From: Cylicocyclus nassatus
Taxonomy: Eukaryota > Nematoda > Chromadorea > Rhabditida > Strongylidae
NCBI GenBank assembly: GCA_958299035.1
Contig: CATQJL010000001.1
Location: 105,967,661 to 106,031,660, forward strand
Direction of reading: 5' to 3'
DNA length: 64,000 nucleotides
A program made the position numbers and the translations under genes. This document shows positions 34,972-44,572 of the stretch, in pieces; position 1 is the stretch's first letter, and each line of letters opens with the position of its first letter. The notes beneath the pieces were generated by a model. It was not told where the DNA came from, ran no database searches, and saw only the letters and a program-made list of their open reading frames with translations.

Positions 34972-37900
34972 TCAGATGTTCTCCAGTACCATCTTCTTGT
35001 GCACTTCTGTATGTTCCACAACCTAAACGGTGGACTATGCTGGTAATTTACTACGGCAAATTTTAGGATTTTGGTTGCCTGGTGCCATTCGATGATCTTG
35101 TTGAATATCAACTGTAAGCAACAAAGTATAACACAGAGTTTACTCCGAATGAGATCGCTAAGCACAATCTGCGCGATGAGGCGCACACTAACAATCTGCA
35201 TCCTCACGTGTTCCATGAGCTCAAGCCGCCCCTTATAACAGCAAAAAAGGCAGAAAAAACTGTAGGGTCCGACCCACTCTACTCCCTCCTCTTTCCTGGC
35301 ATAAATGGAATAGAGTTACTCATATTCCTCTGCTAATGCTAGTCTAGACAGTGTACATCTATTTGGATTTTTCGCTTGAGTGCGCTTGCGGCGCCGAGAA
35401 AATGCGGTGAAATTAGCGCGTGAACAAAGAGCTACACTGCAATGCCGGCCACTTGCAAACATAAAATAATGGCGTTACTGGTGTGGCTACTTGTTTGCAA
35501 AAATTTGATCCAATTTCTCGGCATTGCAAGCATCTTATATTGAGCGAAAAACCTACTAGACGGTCCACTGCACAATCTGGGAGACGGTCAAGAGGAGCGA
35601 TTTTCCAGGATCACTAATTTGTTCAGCGTTAAGATTCTTAATAGTACTAAACAAAATGTCCTACTCTACCAAGAATATGAAGTTACCACTTGCTAGTTTG
35701 ACGGCGTACGGTGAAAACTTCATTGAAATATATTCACAAAACGCCACTGATTGCATTTACGGACTTTTGACCCCCCCCCCCAACACTCATGCTTTGAAAC
35801 TATTTCAGTATAATGAAATCGAGCAACCCGTGGGACGATCACGCATATCTTGTTGGAAACTTGAATTGTTCCTGAAACATCAAAAAAAAAATGTTATAAA
35901 TGTGCTTGGTGTCCATCTGACAGTGGAAATCGCGCCTCTTGACAACCGCGCAGAATACCAAGTACAAATGCCAATTAGAGATTGAGTACTCTTCTAAATA
36001 ACGTTTTTCGTCGAGATTTCTACAACATCAAAAGACACCAGTTATGAAAACTATCGAAAGGCGTTATCAGCCCAGAAATATGTCGCGCGTTTGTGCGCTG
36101 CCTCATTCCGCAGATTCTGGTAGCTGATTCTATCTGGCAGAGACTACGTACACATTCCAGCACTTCACTTATTCTGGTTTATGTGCTAACAGCAGTACGA
36201 AGACTGTGAATCCAATTCGTGCAACACCACTGACCTTGCTTAAAGGCAGCGCCCGGGCAAAACTTCGAATGTATTCTTTGCTTACCTGGGCTTAATTCTC
36301 CCGCCAATTCTGAAAATGAGCTTGGAGGACACGAAAACGCTTTGAATTTTGTCTCCTGCCGCCAACGTTAAGACGCAGAGTCTGTGTGGCACCCTTCGTC
36401 TTGACTGTGTGCGGTATGCGCACTCTGGCTTATCGAACTAACTTGTCGCTTCAAAAGTGGCGACCGGTCGCCAGGACGTTCCGGTCACCACTTCTACAGC
36501 GGATTTCTCGCTTCAGAAGCAAATTAGTGCATTGTCAGCTGGATAAGAGCCTTATCAGGACGGGCGCCTCTGTACTCTACATTTTCGTATCTGCCCGGAC
36601 GCTGCCTTTAACCACATTGTTCTACTTACAGCCTAATCAACACTTGGTTGAAAAATGAGTTTGTTTTGGAAGTAACTTGCAAAAACCAGTGAAAGGTAGA
36701 GCAGGTGTAAAGTGAAGGAAAGAAAGTAAACTTGACTTTGATGACAAGCTTAGCATCAGCTTTCTGTTCAAAGCACAACTTCACATAACATCTTAATCTC
36801 CATCCTGGCCTTCAAGAGTTATCGTCTACTAAATTTAGCAGTGTCACTCAATCAAGAAAGAAGTATTTCATCTCGCCATCCTCTACGCAAATGAAGATTG
36901 GTATAGTTCACTTATTCGTGACGACGGATTCTGTGGACTTTGCCCCCCCCCCCCAGGAGCATAAAACGCTCATACACGAAGGCACTGCATCAACGTTCAC
37001 TCAGGTCTAAATATCATCATACGTAGGCAAAATAACCAGTCGATAAGAGATGAAAACAAAGAAAATGCGATTTCCGGTAATTGACGTGCGTGTCGCGCGG
37101 TCGTACCTTCGTCACGATTTTTCAAATGCCCTACACTTGGTTTGATCAGATAGCACGAGCAAATACTGTTTACGTTAAGGTAAGCAAAGCCGGGATAACG
37201 GCATTATTCCGAATAAGCGGATCTAGCGCACAAGAGAAACCGGAGCAAACTTCAAGTGGTTTCCTTTTGTACGCAAACATCATAGATGAACATTTCGTGC
37301 GATTTTGATAGCTTTCGGATGGTAACTAATAAACTCACATCACAAAATTCCTGGAATGATATTCTTCCGTCACCATCTTTGTCGTGAAAGAGTATCGTCT
37401 TATCGACAATTTGCTGTAGTTGTGAATCCTTCAGATTATTACCGACCATCATTTTCAACACCTCAAATGAGATTCACCAAGCTCTTCTCTTTCAAACCCA
37501 TACAAGAAGCTGAAATTACCTGGAATAATTCCCCGTTCGATATGTAGCCATCCCGATCTATGTCGTAGATACGGAATGCAACTAAATGGATTTATGGGAG
37601 ATCAGTCCTCAGAAGGAAAACACAAGATGGATACAAAATAGGAGATCGATAATAAACTTACATTTCAATTTAACATTTTTGTCACCTTTGACGCTGAATT
37701 GTGAGATACCTTGGATAAATTCTAAAACATTTTCTGATTGATATCGTGAAAGCATAGATACAGATGCTAACCTCGGAAATCTACTTCCCCATTTCCATCT
37801 TCATCAAAAATATCAATCACTCTTTGCACTAATGGATTTTGTTGTAATTCTGGCAAAGACATGAATTCCTGCAATTGAGTGACTGTATAAGGCAGCAACA

Positions 37901-38937
37901 ATAAGGGATGGATATCATAGTCACCTCGACAGAGAGCGATCCTGAGCCGTCAATATCCAACTTCTTGAAACGGCGTGCAAGTCGACGCAACTCGTATGCG
38001 TCGACTAAAGTAAAATGAAATGTTGGAACACGTGTATTTTCAGAACACCACTCATAATGAGTCATTCTAGTTCTACACTTGTTATAACGGTTATGATACA
38101 TAGAGGGCAGTGGCGTACCGAGGGGGGGGGGGCGGGGAGGGGGCGCGCGCCCCCCCCCCCCCGAGAACGGGTCGCGAAATTTTTGAAAGTTACTTACAAG
38201 AGTTATAAAATTTTGCAAATGACTTGTCTACACTTGTAAATAATTAAAATAATTTTTAAAAATTTTTAAAAATTCATTTCAGCCTTATAAAAAAAATTTT
38301 TTCGGGGGCGTGGCTGACGCCACGCCCCCTTTTTCTAAAATTTTGGGGTTGTGGACCCGCGAAAATTTTTTGAAGTGTACCAAAAAAATTTTCTGGGTGC
38401 GTGGTTAACGCCACGCACCTTCATAGAAAAAAAAATTTTTGTCGCGCCCCCCCCCCCCCCCCGAGCCGAAATCCTGGGTACGCCACTGATAGAGGGGTAG
38501 TAGGCAAGTTGGCATTACAGCAATAAGCAGCTAAGTAAGAAAAGAAAAATTCATGAAAGATATAAGATATAGTGTTGAGGTGATACTAGATAGAATCGTC
38601 CAGAAAACAAGTATGACAAAACTCACAATTGCTGCACATTTCCATCGGCAACGAGCTTTCTGCACCCTTAAAAAATAAAAGTCAGACAGGAACAACTAGA
38701 TTTATTTCTTTAGAACAGCTTGAAGAAACAAGGTACAAGACAAGCAAGTTGTAGCGAATGATCGAAGTGAGACAGAGATGTCATCTGCAAGAACTGACGT
38801 CCTTGACATAAGCAAGTGAGTAAGATTTCGATGCATGCGATCTTATGACTAACCGCTAGAGTTGATATATGAACTGGATCTCATGACTAGAGTGAAAATA
38901 AACAACGGAAACCTGAGAAAAGCTTTGCACTCACCAT
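34972..38937 (-). CDS. cnb-1: Calcineurin regulatory subunit B, 7 shared exons plus proximal last exon
   Basis: Ca2+-binding regulatory subunit of the Ser/Thr phosphatase calcineurin; it binds the catalytic A subunit in the cytosol. Exons on the minus strand: 38935-38937 (ATG only), 38627-38666, 37925-38004, 37772-37868, 37662-37721, 37520-37581, 37339-37461 and last exon 34972-35022. All junctions have GT-AG ends and keep one frame, giving 171 residues (animal CnB is about 170). The start MGAESS fits N-myristoylation. Four complete EF-hand loops lie at residues 31-42, 63-74, 100-111 and 141-152, with the usual D-x-D-x-(S/N/D)-G pattern. The ATG sits at the very end of exon 1, just before a GTGAGT donor. 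The proximal last exon encodes [16 protein letters not shown] then TGA. Conserved [18 protein letters not shown] and [12 protein letters not shown] stretches make the identity secure. Which last exon is used is uncertain. Confidence 0.93.
35023..37338. other. cnb-1 intron before the proximal last exon
   Basis: 2.3 kb. Contains the MITE at 36244-36607 and C runs near 35770 and 36945. A 109-codon plus-strand ORF at 35656-35985 has no recognisable features. Confidence 0.5.
36244..36607. mobile_element. AGGCAGCGCCCGGGC MITE with TTAA on both sides
   Basis: Inverted ends AGGCAGCGCCCGGGC and GCCCGGACGCTGCCT. TTAA at 36240-36243 and 36608-36611. It lies in the cnb-1 intron before the proximal last exon. 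Confidence 0.75.
38108..38488. mobile_element. hAT-like MITE in a cnb-1 intron
   Basis: The 381-bp element begins CAGTGGCGTACC and ends GGTACGCCACTG. Exact 8-bp duplications ATAGAGGG lie at 38100-38107 and 38489-38496, the size made by hAT transposases. It has no ORF and contains C runs. It lies in the intron between exons 38627-38666 and 37925-38004. A diverged relative lies at 7918-8229. Confidence 0.8.
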
Positions 38938-39020
38938 CTTCAAGATAGATTACCGACGAAATGAAGTGAGATATCTGCAACAGAGATGCTCGTTCGCTTT
39001 CCTCTTTTTTCAAGAACACA
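38938..39020 (-). promoter_or_regulatory. cnb-1 5' leader and likely trans-splice acceptor
   Basis: Upstream of the exon-1 ATG the minus strand has a run of ten T followed by CAG at 39021-39023, a classic nematode acceptor. No conserved coding exon was recognised upstream, so spliced-leader addition here is the simplest reading. A second possible acceptor (TTGCAG) lies near 38970. Confidence 0.45.
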
Positions 39021-39023
39021 CTG

Positions 39024-40260
39024 AAAAAAAAAAGCGTTAGATCACTTTGGCTTGCGGAACTCATTACTGAAGAGAAGCAGGATCGATTACGCAATTCACG
39101 TGGAGATGTAAAAACGTACACAATCTAAAGAAAACGAAATCAGCTTAAACTATCTACATTGAAAATTTTAGAAGGGAACTCTGCTGCCTCGAGGCAAAGA
39201 CAGCGAAATGGCCACTAAGACATGCTTGGGATATTCAAATTTCAGTCAGCCTAGAATTTCAATCAATATGAAAAAAAAAACATGCTTGGGACACCGCTTA
39301 TATACAGTACGAGGATTGGCGATTTGATGAAAAGGTTACGATTAATTATTTAGAAATAATCAATGAAAAGTTAGAGTGCTTTTAGAGCTCCAGAGCGGAT
39401 GCGCTACGGAAAACTGGCGGTTAAAATAGAAAGAGAGCTTGCGATGATTATCAGACAATGTCAGAAATAACACCAGAGATAACGAGCTTGCTTTTCAAAG
39501 TCATGCTGGGGAAAAAATACAAAGTGACAGAAGAAAACAGGATATTATTTAGGCATCTACAGCAATAAGCGGAAAAAAGTGTAATTAGACACGAACCCTT
39601 TATCAAAAACCTGCCTTGCATACGTCAGGATCGAGATTTATCAGTAACCTTTCTTACTGTTTTCTATCCATGATTTTTTGAGGGTAAAGTAATTCAAATC
39701 TTCTACCATCACATATCAGCTACAGACTCATTCCAACAAGTAAGGGACAGTTACGCTACAATAAGACGAAGTTTCCAAAGCTCAGTTCTCTGATTTTTTA
39801 GCATCGTTCTCATCTTGTAATAAATGTATAGATGAGTATTCTAATATGTGAACATAAAAATCTTCCATACAGCGAATAACAATAAAAATTGTGATCTGCC
39901 ATTTTGAACTCATCTATTCAAAAAAAAAACAGAAATTTCCCAGTTTTGACAATGATGATAGTGGAGCATCTTACTTGTGCCTTTACTTTCTGGGGCAATT
40001 GCTACTGAAACAGATACTTCCAATTTGCACTGAAATGCTCTATCAAAAATAATTAACACTAGCAAAAATTTGAGCGCGTATTTGTAAGAGCAGCAATCGA
40101 CAAAATTTATTAGCCAAACTACTGAATCGCATGCAACGGCAACTCAGCTGCTATTTAGAGTTAAGCCACAGTCTATAAGTCCTTACCAAAGAATATTCGA
40201 GATTGTTTGGTGAGATGGACTTCAAGTTGAATGCATGAACAGTGGAGAATGTTTGAGAGG
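39024..40260. other. cnb-1 upstream region, no gene recognised
   Basis: AT-rich, many A runs, no convincing ORF. The cnb-1 promoter should lie here; no specific site can be named. Confidence 0.4.
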
Positions 40261-40320
40261 CTAATCTGCTTTTGGATCTCCTTTTTTTCTTGAAGTCAGA
40301 TGAGAGTAGACAAATGGCGA

Positions 40321-40790
40321 ATTAGGCAGGGTTGTAGGAACCAAAGAAGCAAACTCACAAAAGATTACCGACGTGGCAAAGACCCAAACAACGATATTGG
40401 GCGGAAATCGATGCAGGAAAGGAATACCATGTGGAAGAAAAGAAGGAACCAAAGGCATTAATCTGGAAACGTTGGAAGGAGTTGTGGGCGGCCTGCAGCG
40501 CTAATAAATCGTCGAGGCAGTCGATAGGCAACGGCTTGCCGTAATGGCGCCGATCGATACGCACCAACATCGCGTGCAGCGATCGCTGGCTTCGCCGCTC
40601 ACCAGAAACCACCTGCAGCTCCGGCTGATCTCCATAGCTTGGCTATGCATCAGCGGCCCTGAGCCCCTAGCAGCGGACAATTCCCTCACCATCTCATCAT
40701 GACAGACTGAGTCTTCTCGAACCATGTGGGAGCCGACATTTGATCCTCACGCGGATCTCCGCCTCCAGTTACCCAACCTACCGATAAGAG
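40321..40790 (-). CDS. Unrecognised GC-rich coding-like region (possible 2-3 exons)
   Basis: Minus-strand frames look protein-like: LHINAIGEAGPSTRELDLRY ending at a possible donor (TATCG|GTAGGT), MSAPTWFEKTQSVMM ending at ATG|GTGAGG, and PELQVVSGERRSQRSLHAML then DCLDDLLALQAAHNSFQRFQ running to a stop near 40355. No family is recognised. A 46-codon frame (from 40724) is open on the plus strand over part of the region. It lies between cnb-1 and the LINE; it could be an upstream gene or a GC-rich repeat. Confidence 0.3.
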
Positions 40791-40893
40791 TAGCGGAGAT
40801 CCAATTCACGTGTGGAGGGCCCGGCTTCCCCTATCGCATTTATGTGCAGCCAACGTCTTGACTAGAATTTTTGTCAGCGTGTAGGTACCTAAA

Positions 40894-41276
40894 TTGTTCA
40901 CAGCGCAAGTTGATTCAGTAAGTGGAACCAATGAGAACTGTGCGTCAAACGAATACACGCGACTTTTGGCCAGCCAAAACGGGTGGTACGGCCCATTTCC
41001 GCAAAGTCGTGGATTTGTTCAACGAGTAAATCCACACAACATTGAATTCAATTCACTCCGCGATCCTCAAAGTTTTTAACGCTAGACTCCTTTCGCACTT
41101 CCGGTCTATCAGCTTGGTACCTACTGCAGGAAAAGTAATGGAGAAAGTAGTAGTGATAAGCTTTTGAACTGGTTGGCACAATTCAATGTAATTAATCAGC
41201 ACGGTTTCAAGGCGGGACCTTCTAGTACAATGTTGAATCTCGTCGACTCCGTTTTTGATTGGAATTTGGCACTTAA
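40894..41276 (+). mobile_element. CR1-like LINE, 5' part of reverse transcriptase
   Basis: Frames with small slips read GPFPQSRGFVQRVNPHNIEF, FRSISLVPTAGKVMEKVV and DKLLNWLAQFNVINQHGFKA, then DSVFDWNLAL. These are the linker and first RT blocks of a CR1/jockey-type LINE. It stops at TTAA where the 9.93 kb transposon begins. The remainder is at 51214-52395. Confidence 0.72.
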
Positions 41277-41622
41277 AGGCAGTGTCCGGGCAAAAACTCG
41301 AATTTGAGATTTTTTGCTTACCTGGGCCTATCCGCGATCCTGAATCCGAAAATCCACATGAGAGAGCGCGAAAACGGCGAAAAAGCGCTTTTCCGGAAGC
41401 CCTCCAAACTGAACGCGGACGAGTATCGGCTGGCCCCGTGCAGAGTCAGAGAAGCAGAGTCTGCAGTAGTGCATTGGAGCGTCGTTGAGCGCTATTCCTC
41501 GTGCCTTTTTCTTCTTTTCGTGTTTTTCTGCCTTCCCTGATCCCTCTCGTGTCCGTTTGATTTTATACCATTTGATTTTACTTTATTTATTAGTTTTGTT
41601 TAGGTGTGAAACTCGAAAAATG

Positions 41623-42503
41623 GTCACTGGGGGCTCATCTCTGGTAATCAACTCTTCCTCACTATTTGGACGAATTGGCTCACTCCCTCCACCCCCTTCC
41701 TCACATGCATTGTTCTCACTTTCACGATTCAGGAATAGGCTTGGTCAGAAAGCATCATTTTGGAAAGGTTTAGGTCATATTTTTGTTTTTGAAGGTATGG
41801 AAATGAACGAAATTATACCAGACCTGTTTTTGGAGGTTTGCGAATGCTACCGACATCAAACAATTGAAGGAACACCATTTACAAGTAAGTATTTCTATAA
41901 CATGCGACTTCTGTAAACAGTTGTGATTTGAAACTTTGTTTGTTAGTGCGTCGTATCTGTGCACATAGCGGCTCATCATCCTGCCCTTGAACCCCTCAAG
42001 GCTAGCTGTCATTCTCCACTTACTGAACTATGTGAGCTTGCTGTTTTTCTTTCAGGTCCTCAAAATACAGATATCAGATTGCTCAACAGCCAATATTTCA
42101 TCTCACTTCGCTGCCACAAACCAATTCATACATGAAGCTCAATTGAATGAAGCAAGGTATGCATTCAATCGCACAATTTTGTTTATATCTGAAATAACCA
42201 ATTTATAGCGGCTGTACTTGTGCATTGTCTAACTGGCGTTTCCCGCAGTGCCACTGTTGTAGCCGCATATTTGATGACACTATGCGATATGTCATTTTTC
42301 AACGTTATAAGCTTCATATCACGAAAATGGCCGTTGTCAATCCGGATTTCGGTTTTCGCATGCAACTATGCAACTTTGCCGATCGAGTGAGTTCCGTTTT
42401 AGTTACATTTTCTAGTTTAATTTACTGATTTATATCACCTAGCCATTTCTGCGCGTATTTCTATACCTTTTTTTTCTCAACACAGGTTTTTTGGTTGCGC
42501 TAG
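41623..42503 (+). pseudogene. Dual-specificity phosphatase fragment (DUSP15/22-like)
   Basis: Decayed gene for a protein Tyr/Ser/Thr phosphatase. A start after a TTTTGTTTAG acceptor leads to MEMNEIIPDLFLE, resembling the DUSP opening. The exon at 42055-42155 (acceptor TTTCTTTCAG, donor AAG|GTATGC) reads VLKIQISDCSTANISSHFA. The exon at about 42210-42389 has the active-site loop VLVHCLTGVSRSATVVAAYL (HC-x5-R). After a one-base slip in a T5 run near 42297 it continues KMAVVNPDFGFRMQLCNFAD. A short last exon at 42486-42503 ends VFWLR. The join between the second and third exons is also out of phase, and a block before VLKIQ is missing. It lies inside the TTAA transposon, so capture is the likely origin. 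No intact product is expected. Confidence 0.75.
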
Positions 42504-43365
42504 GGGAAGGAATTGAAACATGTTCAAGTGTAGATCAGCTCACTTTTGTTTTTTGGCACTCGATAGTCTTTGCCTCATCATAAAATAATCACGCTAGTTT
42601 TGAGTGATTGCGCAACGATGTCCCGTGAGAAACATCATACCAAAACAAGGTCAGGTCAGTCAAGGTCAGTCATTCAGACAAGGTCATTTGACGCAGGTCA
42701 TCTGTTGATGAGGTCATCTATCATCTTTTGTGAGATATCTTTCTCGCAGTCATGATTATCATATTTTATGCCCAGTAATGGATGAGATATGTTTTGCAGG
42801 AGATATGAGTGAACGTCAGCGGCTCTGTGAACATTTTGGATCATACATATTTGACGCGCAGTGAGCATTAGATAGAGCAATCACGTCACTCGCTTCAAGG
42901 TTGGTCGTTCCAGCTGTGCGGTTGTTTGGTAAGTACGTGCACGTCCTTGTATTATGTCAACTAAAAGTAAGTGCAGGTTGACCACGTATTTGTTGCTTCA
43001 ACATATTGCTGGGCATATTGTTTTGTGTGCTCGCAATGCCGCTTATGTATTTGCCGTGCAATAGTTATTCCGAGGATGCGTGTTAGTGGGGGGAGAGAGC
43101 TGATTTGCAGTTGTGTCTGATCGTACAGAAGCTTGATGATTCTACTCTATCTATGAACAATCTGATAGATATTTACGCATTCTGTTCATGGAAAAATGAA
43201 TACATGTTCATGTGTCCACCTGGCTATGCTAACAATTGATTACAAGCACTCCATGTGGTCATCATTAGTGTCTTTTGATGAGTCAATGCTCCGTTTATGT
43301 TTGTTTTTTAGATATACAAGGAAGGTCAAGAAATGTCTTTCCCATCATTGGGTATGTACTGATTT
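42504..43365. other. Interior of the TTAA transposon, no gene recognised
   Basis: Between the DUSP and PC2 fragments. Short ORFs only; a TCAGGTCAGTCAAGG-type short tandem repeat near 42650. Confidence 0.45.
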
Positions 43366-43740
43366 ACGTCGACTCGAAACTCATTCTTTGATGGAAGTTG
43401 CCATGATCTGAGAGATTTGGGAGTTAGTAACGAAGTTGGAAGCGTTCGATCATATAACCATCCTGAATGGTTGCAGGACGCTTACGAGAAGAAGTAAAAA
43501 GGAACTTGTACGCATTTTGAATGGCAGATGAATGGAGTCGGTCTTGAACATAATCATCTGTTCGGCTTTGGCATTTTAGACGCCGCTGAAATGGTGAGTG
43601 TCTTGGCAGTGTGGTTTTATTTATCCTGTTATCATAACACTAATCTCGTATTGAAGGTAATGCTTGCGATGGTCTGGAAAACAGCACCACCCCGTTATCA
43701 TTGCACCGGTGGTACCATCGATACGACTTACATCTCAGTA
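43366..43740 (+). pseudogene. PC2/EGL-3-like proprotein convertase fragment
   Basis: Fragment of a subtilisin/kexin-type convertase that would process neuropeptide precursors. The frame TSTRNSFFDGSCHDLRDLG leads to NHPEWLQDAYEKK, then TAA at 43495-43497, then FEWQMNGVGLEHNHLFGFG and ILDAAEMV. After a 69-nt GTGAGT...AAG intron it resumes VMLAMVWKTAPPRYHCTGG, ending at a GTAAGT donor near 43740. This matches the end of the catalytic domain and start of the P domain. The catalytic Asp, His and Ser regions are absent. The stop and the missing exons mark a pseudogene. The kept intron shows it was copied as DNA, not as cDNA. It lies between the DUSP fragment and a small MITE inside the TTAA transposon. 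Confidence 0.72.
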
Positions 43741-43871
43741 AGTTCATATGTAATCATATTAGTTGCATATTTAGCATATTTCTACTTATCTGATAAGATT
43801 ACTGTTACTTCCAGTTTCAAAATTTTTTATCTTCCTGGAAAGGGAAGTCAATGAAAGTGCTGCAGATTCGT

Positions 43872-44053
43872 ACTGAGGATATACTACATCACTACTAAAC
43901 ATGTTTTTTATGGTGGAAATAAGCAGAATCTCAGGATATGGAAATCGTCGATGAACCACTGCTCGAGAGCTAGGGATTATCGAAAAATTTACAATCTTAT
44001 TCCATTTCCCTTGTAAAAAACATGCTTAGCAGTGCCGTAGTATATCCTCAGTA
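43872..44053. mobile_element. Small MITE with ~45-bp inverted ends
   Basis: GTACTGAGGATATACTAC at the left is mirrored by GTAGTATATCCTCAGTAC at the right, and similarity runs on through CATGTTTTTTA. It has no ORF. No clear target duplication was found. It sits between the PC2 fragment and the 3' end of the transposase gene, inside the large TTAA transposon. Confidence 0.7.
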
Positions 44054-44572
44054 CAATTTTGCGGCGTTTTCATGGACTTCCCAGAAAGATAAATGCCTCT
44101 GAAAATAAGAGGTGATCACCTGGGGATCACACAAAATGGCAAGAAACCAATTTTGTATGGAAGTAATCTGGGTCCATAATGCGCAGGTATAAGGGTATGA
44201 GAGCCTTTATAAGCAAGATGAAGAAAGAAGAATAAACATACGTAGAATAGCGAGGTATGGGGTATCCCCTCTCAAATCCCTCTCCTCCTCAGCGTGATTG
44301 TACGTGCGTAAGGGCCTAAAATATCAAGGCTACAATTCGTGCGCGATAAAACGAAACTTCTACAAGTTTACACAGCTGTGGTATTGAGATGTTCATTGCT
44401 AAAGTCAAGGCACGTTTCCGTGTGATTTTCCTACGGCGCAGGGGGGGGGATGGTGAGAGTAGGACGGGTAGAATCAGCTATAACATGACATAACGATTTG
44501 GGTACATAAAGACGGCAATGGTAAATGCAGTACAACAGTTTTGGTGGGTATTCAGTCCTCGTCTGACGCTTG

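Noticed and set aside
35656..35985. 109-codon plus-strand ORF in a cnb-1 intron
   Set aside because: It contains a poly-C run and a poly-A run, no motif and no splice context; probably chance.
41040..41470. Two independent MITEs at 41277 and 51209 rather than one large element
   Set aside because: Neither end has its own partner TIR nearby, and the LINE continues exactly across both TTAA sites, so one large unit is simpler. Formally not excluded.
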